Shown here: one piece after another, positions 61,830-64,000 of the stretch
Layout: each line of letters opens with the position of its first letter
Position numbering within the stretch: position 1 is the stretch's first letter
DNA from: JBGRQA01 sp041725895
GTDB taxonomy: Bacteria; Bacteroidota; Bacteroidia; Bacteroidales; Marinifilaceae
Length of the DNA: 64,000 nt
Direction of reading: 5' to 3'
NCBI GenBank assembly: GCA_041725895.1
Contig: JBGRQA010000003.1
Span: 186,001-250,000, forward strand
Notes under the pieces: generated by a model
What the model was told of the DNA's origin: nothing
Databases searched by the model: none
Seen by the model: the letters and a program-made list of their open reading frames with translations, nothing else
Program-made: the position numbers and the translations under genes

Positions 61830-62414
61830 TTAACTTCTGGATGGGAATGTTCCAAACATGCAAATAATCCAATTGATAACCAAATAGGGTTGCATATTAT
61901 TAACATCTTGACTTGCACCTGTATTATGAACAATAACATTACCGGCAACAGTAGCCGTTCCAGGCTGCAAGCTGGTATCAGGCGTACCATTGCCATAGAT
62001 ATACGATTTTCCTCCCGCTTCAGCCAAAGACATATGAAGGTTTGGTCCTGGCTCTTCACTGGTAGCTGAATCTGTAGAGGCAGGCATGGTAGCAACCCCT
62101 GCGGTTTGATTCCATGTTGCAAGATGATTATGACTTGGCAATTGAAGCGTATTTAGAATATTGTATTCCAAGCCACTTCGCTGACCAAGCGGTCGATAAG
62201 ACAGTCCGGGCCCGCGCCCTTCACTTATTGGAGTTCTCCCCCTTAAATCGGGCAGAGCGAAAGTTGTGCGCCCATCACCTCCATAAGTTGTTCCAAGAAT
62301 TGAGAATAAAGCCTGATTTTGCGATATTGCCAGCAATTGTCCCTGACAAAATGCCCAGCTGCGTGGTGCAAAAGTTCCTGCAAAACCACGAATTTCACCA
62401 ATAGTTCCTTCCAT
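61830..62414 (-). CDS. phage tail-collar-domain protein (MdpB-like), copy 4 of array
   Basis: This 194-residue protein of the phage tail-collar / microcystin-dependent protein (MdpB) type. It begins MEGTIGEIRGFAGTFAPRSW, with FCQGQLLAISQNQALFSILG and GGDGRTTFALPDLRGRTPIS, the collar-domain core. The middle and C-terminal parts are shared with its neighbours: QTAGVATMPAST, EEPGPNLHMSLAEAGGKSYI and INWIICMFGTFPSRS. It has no signal peptide. It sits 75 bases before the giant surface protein. In other bacteria such genes occur in tandem and are not always part of phage. The function is unknown. Confidence 0.9.
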   Translation of the reverse strand: MEGTIGEIRGFAGTFAPRSWAFCQGQLLAISQNQALFSILGTTYGGDGRTTFALPDLRGRTPISEGRGPGLSYRPLGQRSGLEYNILNTLQLPSHNHLATWNQTAGVATMPASTDSATSEEPGPNLHMSLAEAGGKSYIYGNGTPDTSLQPGTATVAGNVIVHNTGASQDVNNMQPYLVINWIICMFGTFPSRS

Positions 62415-62433
62415 AATAATTTCATTTAAAATT

Positions 62434-63018
62434 TTAACTCCGTGATGGGAAAACGCCCTGCATACAAATAATCCAATGTATGGTCAAATAAGGTTGCATA
62501 TTATTGACAGCCTGACTTCCTCCTGTATTGCCTAGTGTCACTGTACCCGCAACAGAGGCCGTTCCAGGCTGCAGAGTGGTATCTGGGGTTCCATCGCCAT
62601 AGATATAGGATTTACCACCTGCCTCAGCCAAGGACATCTGAAAATTGGGACCAGGCTCTTCACTCGTAGCAGAGTTGGTTGATGCAGGCATGGTAGCAAC
62701 CCCTGCGGTTTGTTTCCATTCTGCATAGTGGAAATGGCTTGGCATCTGATTAACCGTAAGCACAGTGGTTTCAAGTCCACTTCGTGCCCCCAATTTTCGT
62801 GTAGATAGCCCAGGTCCGGTACCTGCACTTATGGGGGCTCTACCCCTTAGATCCGGAAGTGCAAAAGTGGTTCGTCCATCGCCACCGTAAGTTGTTCCAA
62901 GGATTGAAAATAAAGCTGTATTCGATGCTATAGACAACAACTGTCCCTCACAATAAGCCCAGGCTCGTGGCGCAAAATTCCCGGCAAAGCCCCTAATTTC
63001 TCCAATAGTTCCATTCAT
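62434..63018 (-). CDS. phage tail-collar-domain protein (MdpB-like), copy 3 of array
   Basis: This 194-residue protein is the same length as its neighbours. The collar core reads FAGNFAPRAWAYCEGQLLSI and GGDGRTTFALPDLRGRAPIS; the shared C-terminal motif is HWIICMQGVFPSRS. The MPASTNSATSEEPGPNFQMS segment differs slightly. The intergenic gap to the copy at 61830-62414 is 19 bases, so they are one operon. It has no signal peptide. Confidence 0.9.
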   Translation of the reverse strand: MNGTIGEIRGFAGNFAPRAWAYCEGQLLSIASNTALFSILGTTYGGDGRTTFALPDLRGRAPISAGTGPGLSTRKLGARSGLETTVLTVNQMPSHFHYAEWKQTAGVATMPASTNSATSEEPGPNFQMSLAEAGGKSYIYGDGTPDTTLQPGTASVAGTVTLGNTGGSQAVNNMQPYLTIHWIICMQGVFPSRS

Positions 63019-63042
63019 AACGATATAGTTTAATATTTAAAA

Positions 63043-63627
63043 TTAGCTTCTGGATGGGTACTCACCAATCATGCAAATAATCCAATGAATAGTCAGGAAA
63101 GGCTGAATATTATTGAAAGCTTGATTACCACCTGTTTTTTTTAGCGTAACGGTACCCGCAACGCTTGCCGTTCCATTTTGCAAACGGGTATCGGGCGTTC
63201 CGTTACCATAGATATACGATTTCCCTCCTGCTTCAGCCAAAGACATATGCAGGTTTGGACCGGGCTCTTCGCTTGTGGCAGGCTCAGTTGATGCAGGCAT
63301 GGTAGCAACTCCTGCTGTTTGCGTCCAGACAGCAAAATGATTATGTGCTGGCAATTGATTAACCGTTAAATAATTAATCTCTGTACCACTTCGTAAGCCC
63401 AACCACCTTGGCGTCAGCCCTGGACCAGTTCCCTCACCTATGGGGACTCTTCCCCGTAAATCAGGAAGAGCAAAAGTTGTTCGTCCGTCACCGCCATAGA
63501 TGGTTCCCAAAATTGAGAACAAGGCTTCATTCTGTGATACCGAGAGTAATTGACCTTGACAAAAAGCCCAGCCACGTGGTGCAAAGTTTCCTGCAAAACC
63601 ACGAATTTCACCGATAGTTCCTTCCAT
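63043..63627 (-). CDS. phage tail-collar-domain protein (MdpB-like), copy 2 of array
   Basis: This 194-residue protein shares FAGNFAPRGWAFCQGQLLSV, GGDGRTTFALPDLRGRVPIG and the tail HWIICMIGEYPSRS with the other copies. The region between the collar core and the QTAGVATMPAST segment is the most variable (for example LTPRWLGLRSGTEINYLTVN). The gap to the next copy is 24 bases. It has no signal peptide. Confidence 0.9.
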   Translation of the reverse strand: MEGTIGEIRGFAGNFAPRGWAFCQGQLLSVSQNEALFSILGTIYGGDGRTTFALPDLRGRVPIGEGTGPGLTPRWLGLRSGTEINYLTVNQLPAHNHFAVWTQTAGVATMPASTEPATSEEPGPNLHMSLAEAGGKSYIYGNGTPDTRLQNGTASVAGTVTLKKTGGNQAFNNIQPFLTIHWIICMIGEYPSRS

Positions 63628-63645
63628 AATGATTCGTTCTAAATT

Positions 63646-64000
63646 TTAACTTCGTGATGGGAATAAACCTTTTAAACATATAATCCAATGAATGGTCAGA
63701 TAGGGCTGCATGTTATTGACGGGTTGACTACCTCCTGCATTCCCAATATTTACAACTCCAGTAACGGTAGCCGTTCCAGGCTGCAAGCTTGTATCGGGAA
63801 TACCATTGCCATAGATATACGATTTTCCTCCTGCTTCAGCCAAGGACATATGCAGATTTGGACCGGGCTCTTCGCTTGTGGCAGGATCAGTTGATGCAGG
63901 CATTGTAGCAACCCCTGCTGTTTGCGTCCATGCAGCGGCATGATTGTGCCCTGGCAATTGCGATACATAAAGCGTATTGGTTTCCGAACCATTTCGTGAG
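63646..64000 (-). CDS. phage tail-collar-domain protein (MdpB-like), copy 1 visible, truncated at window end
   Basis: Only the last 118 codons lie in the window; the frame stays open to position 64000 with no start. The encoded part includes SRNGSETNTLYVSQLPGHNH, AAAWTQTAGVATMPAST, EEPGPNLHMSLAEAGGKSYI and HWIICLKGLFPSRS, which align with the second half of the other three copies. The missing N-terminal half with the collar core is presumed to lie beyond the window. It is upstream of the copy at 63043 by 18 bases. Confidence 0.85.
   Translation of the reverse strand, partial: SRNGSETNTLYVSQLPGHNHAAAWTQTAGVATMPASTDPATSEEPGPNLHMSLAEAGGKSYIYGNGIPDTSLQPGTATVTGVVNIGNAGGSQPVNNMQPYLTIHWIICLKGLFPSRS

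Noticed and set aside
61830..64000. Prophage interpretation of the tail-collar genes
   Set aside because: No other phage structural, lysis, replication or integration gene is seen in the window, so a prophage is not supported from here; the region to the right is unknown.

Overview
The window looks like a chromosomal segment of a low-GC Bacteroidota. The evidence is a C-terminal type IX secretion (T9SS) sorting domain on a 2634-residue surface protein, promoter-like sites of the Bacteroidota form (TTTG, about 19 bases, TAnnTTTG), Wzi-type capsule and LicD-type proteins, and a thi cluster of the type found in this phylum. A marine Marinilabiliales-like member is my guess, not something the sequence proves. 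No rRNA, tRNA, integrase, transposase or CRISPR array was seen.

Layout. 0.5-11.3 kb is mostly housekeeping and envelope-stress material: a secreted HExxH protein, a SulP anion transporter, pterin carbinolamine dehydratase, an ECF sigma factor with a membrane partner, a TraB/GumN protein, small secreted proteins, a thioredoxin-like lipoprotein, a methyltransferase and prephenate dehydratase (pheA). The pheA leader (11.38-11.68 kb) is notable: one promoter followed by two consecutive Phe-rich leader peptides, each followed by an intrinsic terminator, which is a tandem attenuator. 11.9-12.4 kb holds a GC-rich 42-bp tandem repeat and little else. 12.8-19.4 kb is an RND efflux operon whose outer-membrane component has an extra N-terminal substrate-binding-like domain. 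19.6-31.0 kb has thioredoxin-fold proteins, an SDR enzyme, an rRNA m5C methyltransferase, redox enzymes, a metallophosphoesterase and a large secreted HExxH / propeller / barrel protein.

31.2-44.4 kb is a surface-polymer locus. It holds LicD, a CDP-ribitol-type bifunctional enzyme, three CDP-glycerol-transferase-like proteins, a Wzi capsule protein, a WaaP-like kinase and a complete short phosphonate pathway: PEP mutase fused to a cytidylyltransferase, phosphonopyruvate decarboxylase and phosphonoacetaldehyde reductase. Together they suggest a teichoic-acid-like or phosphonate-decorated glycan built from CDP/CMP-activated units. 2-hydroxyethylphosphonate is the predicted phosphonate. map lies among these genes.

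44.5-45.8 kb carries a Nudix hydrolase, a small membrane protein and free-methionine-sulfoxide reductase. 46.2-52.9 kb is a thiamin biosynthesis operon (thiS, thiE-like, thiE, thiG, thiH, thiF-like, thiC) behind two tandem TPP riboswitches. 53.8-64 kb contains the giant repetitive T9SS surface protein, preceded on the same strand by at least four tandem phage-tail-collar (MdpB-like) genes with no other phage genes. The last of these runs off the window.
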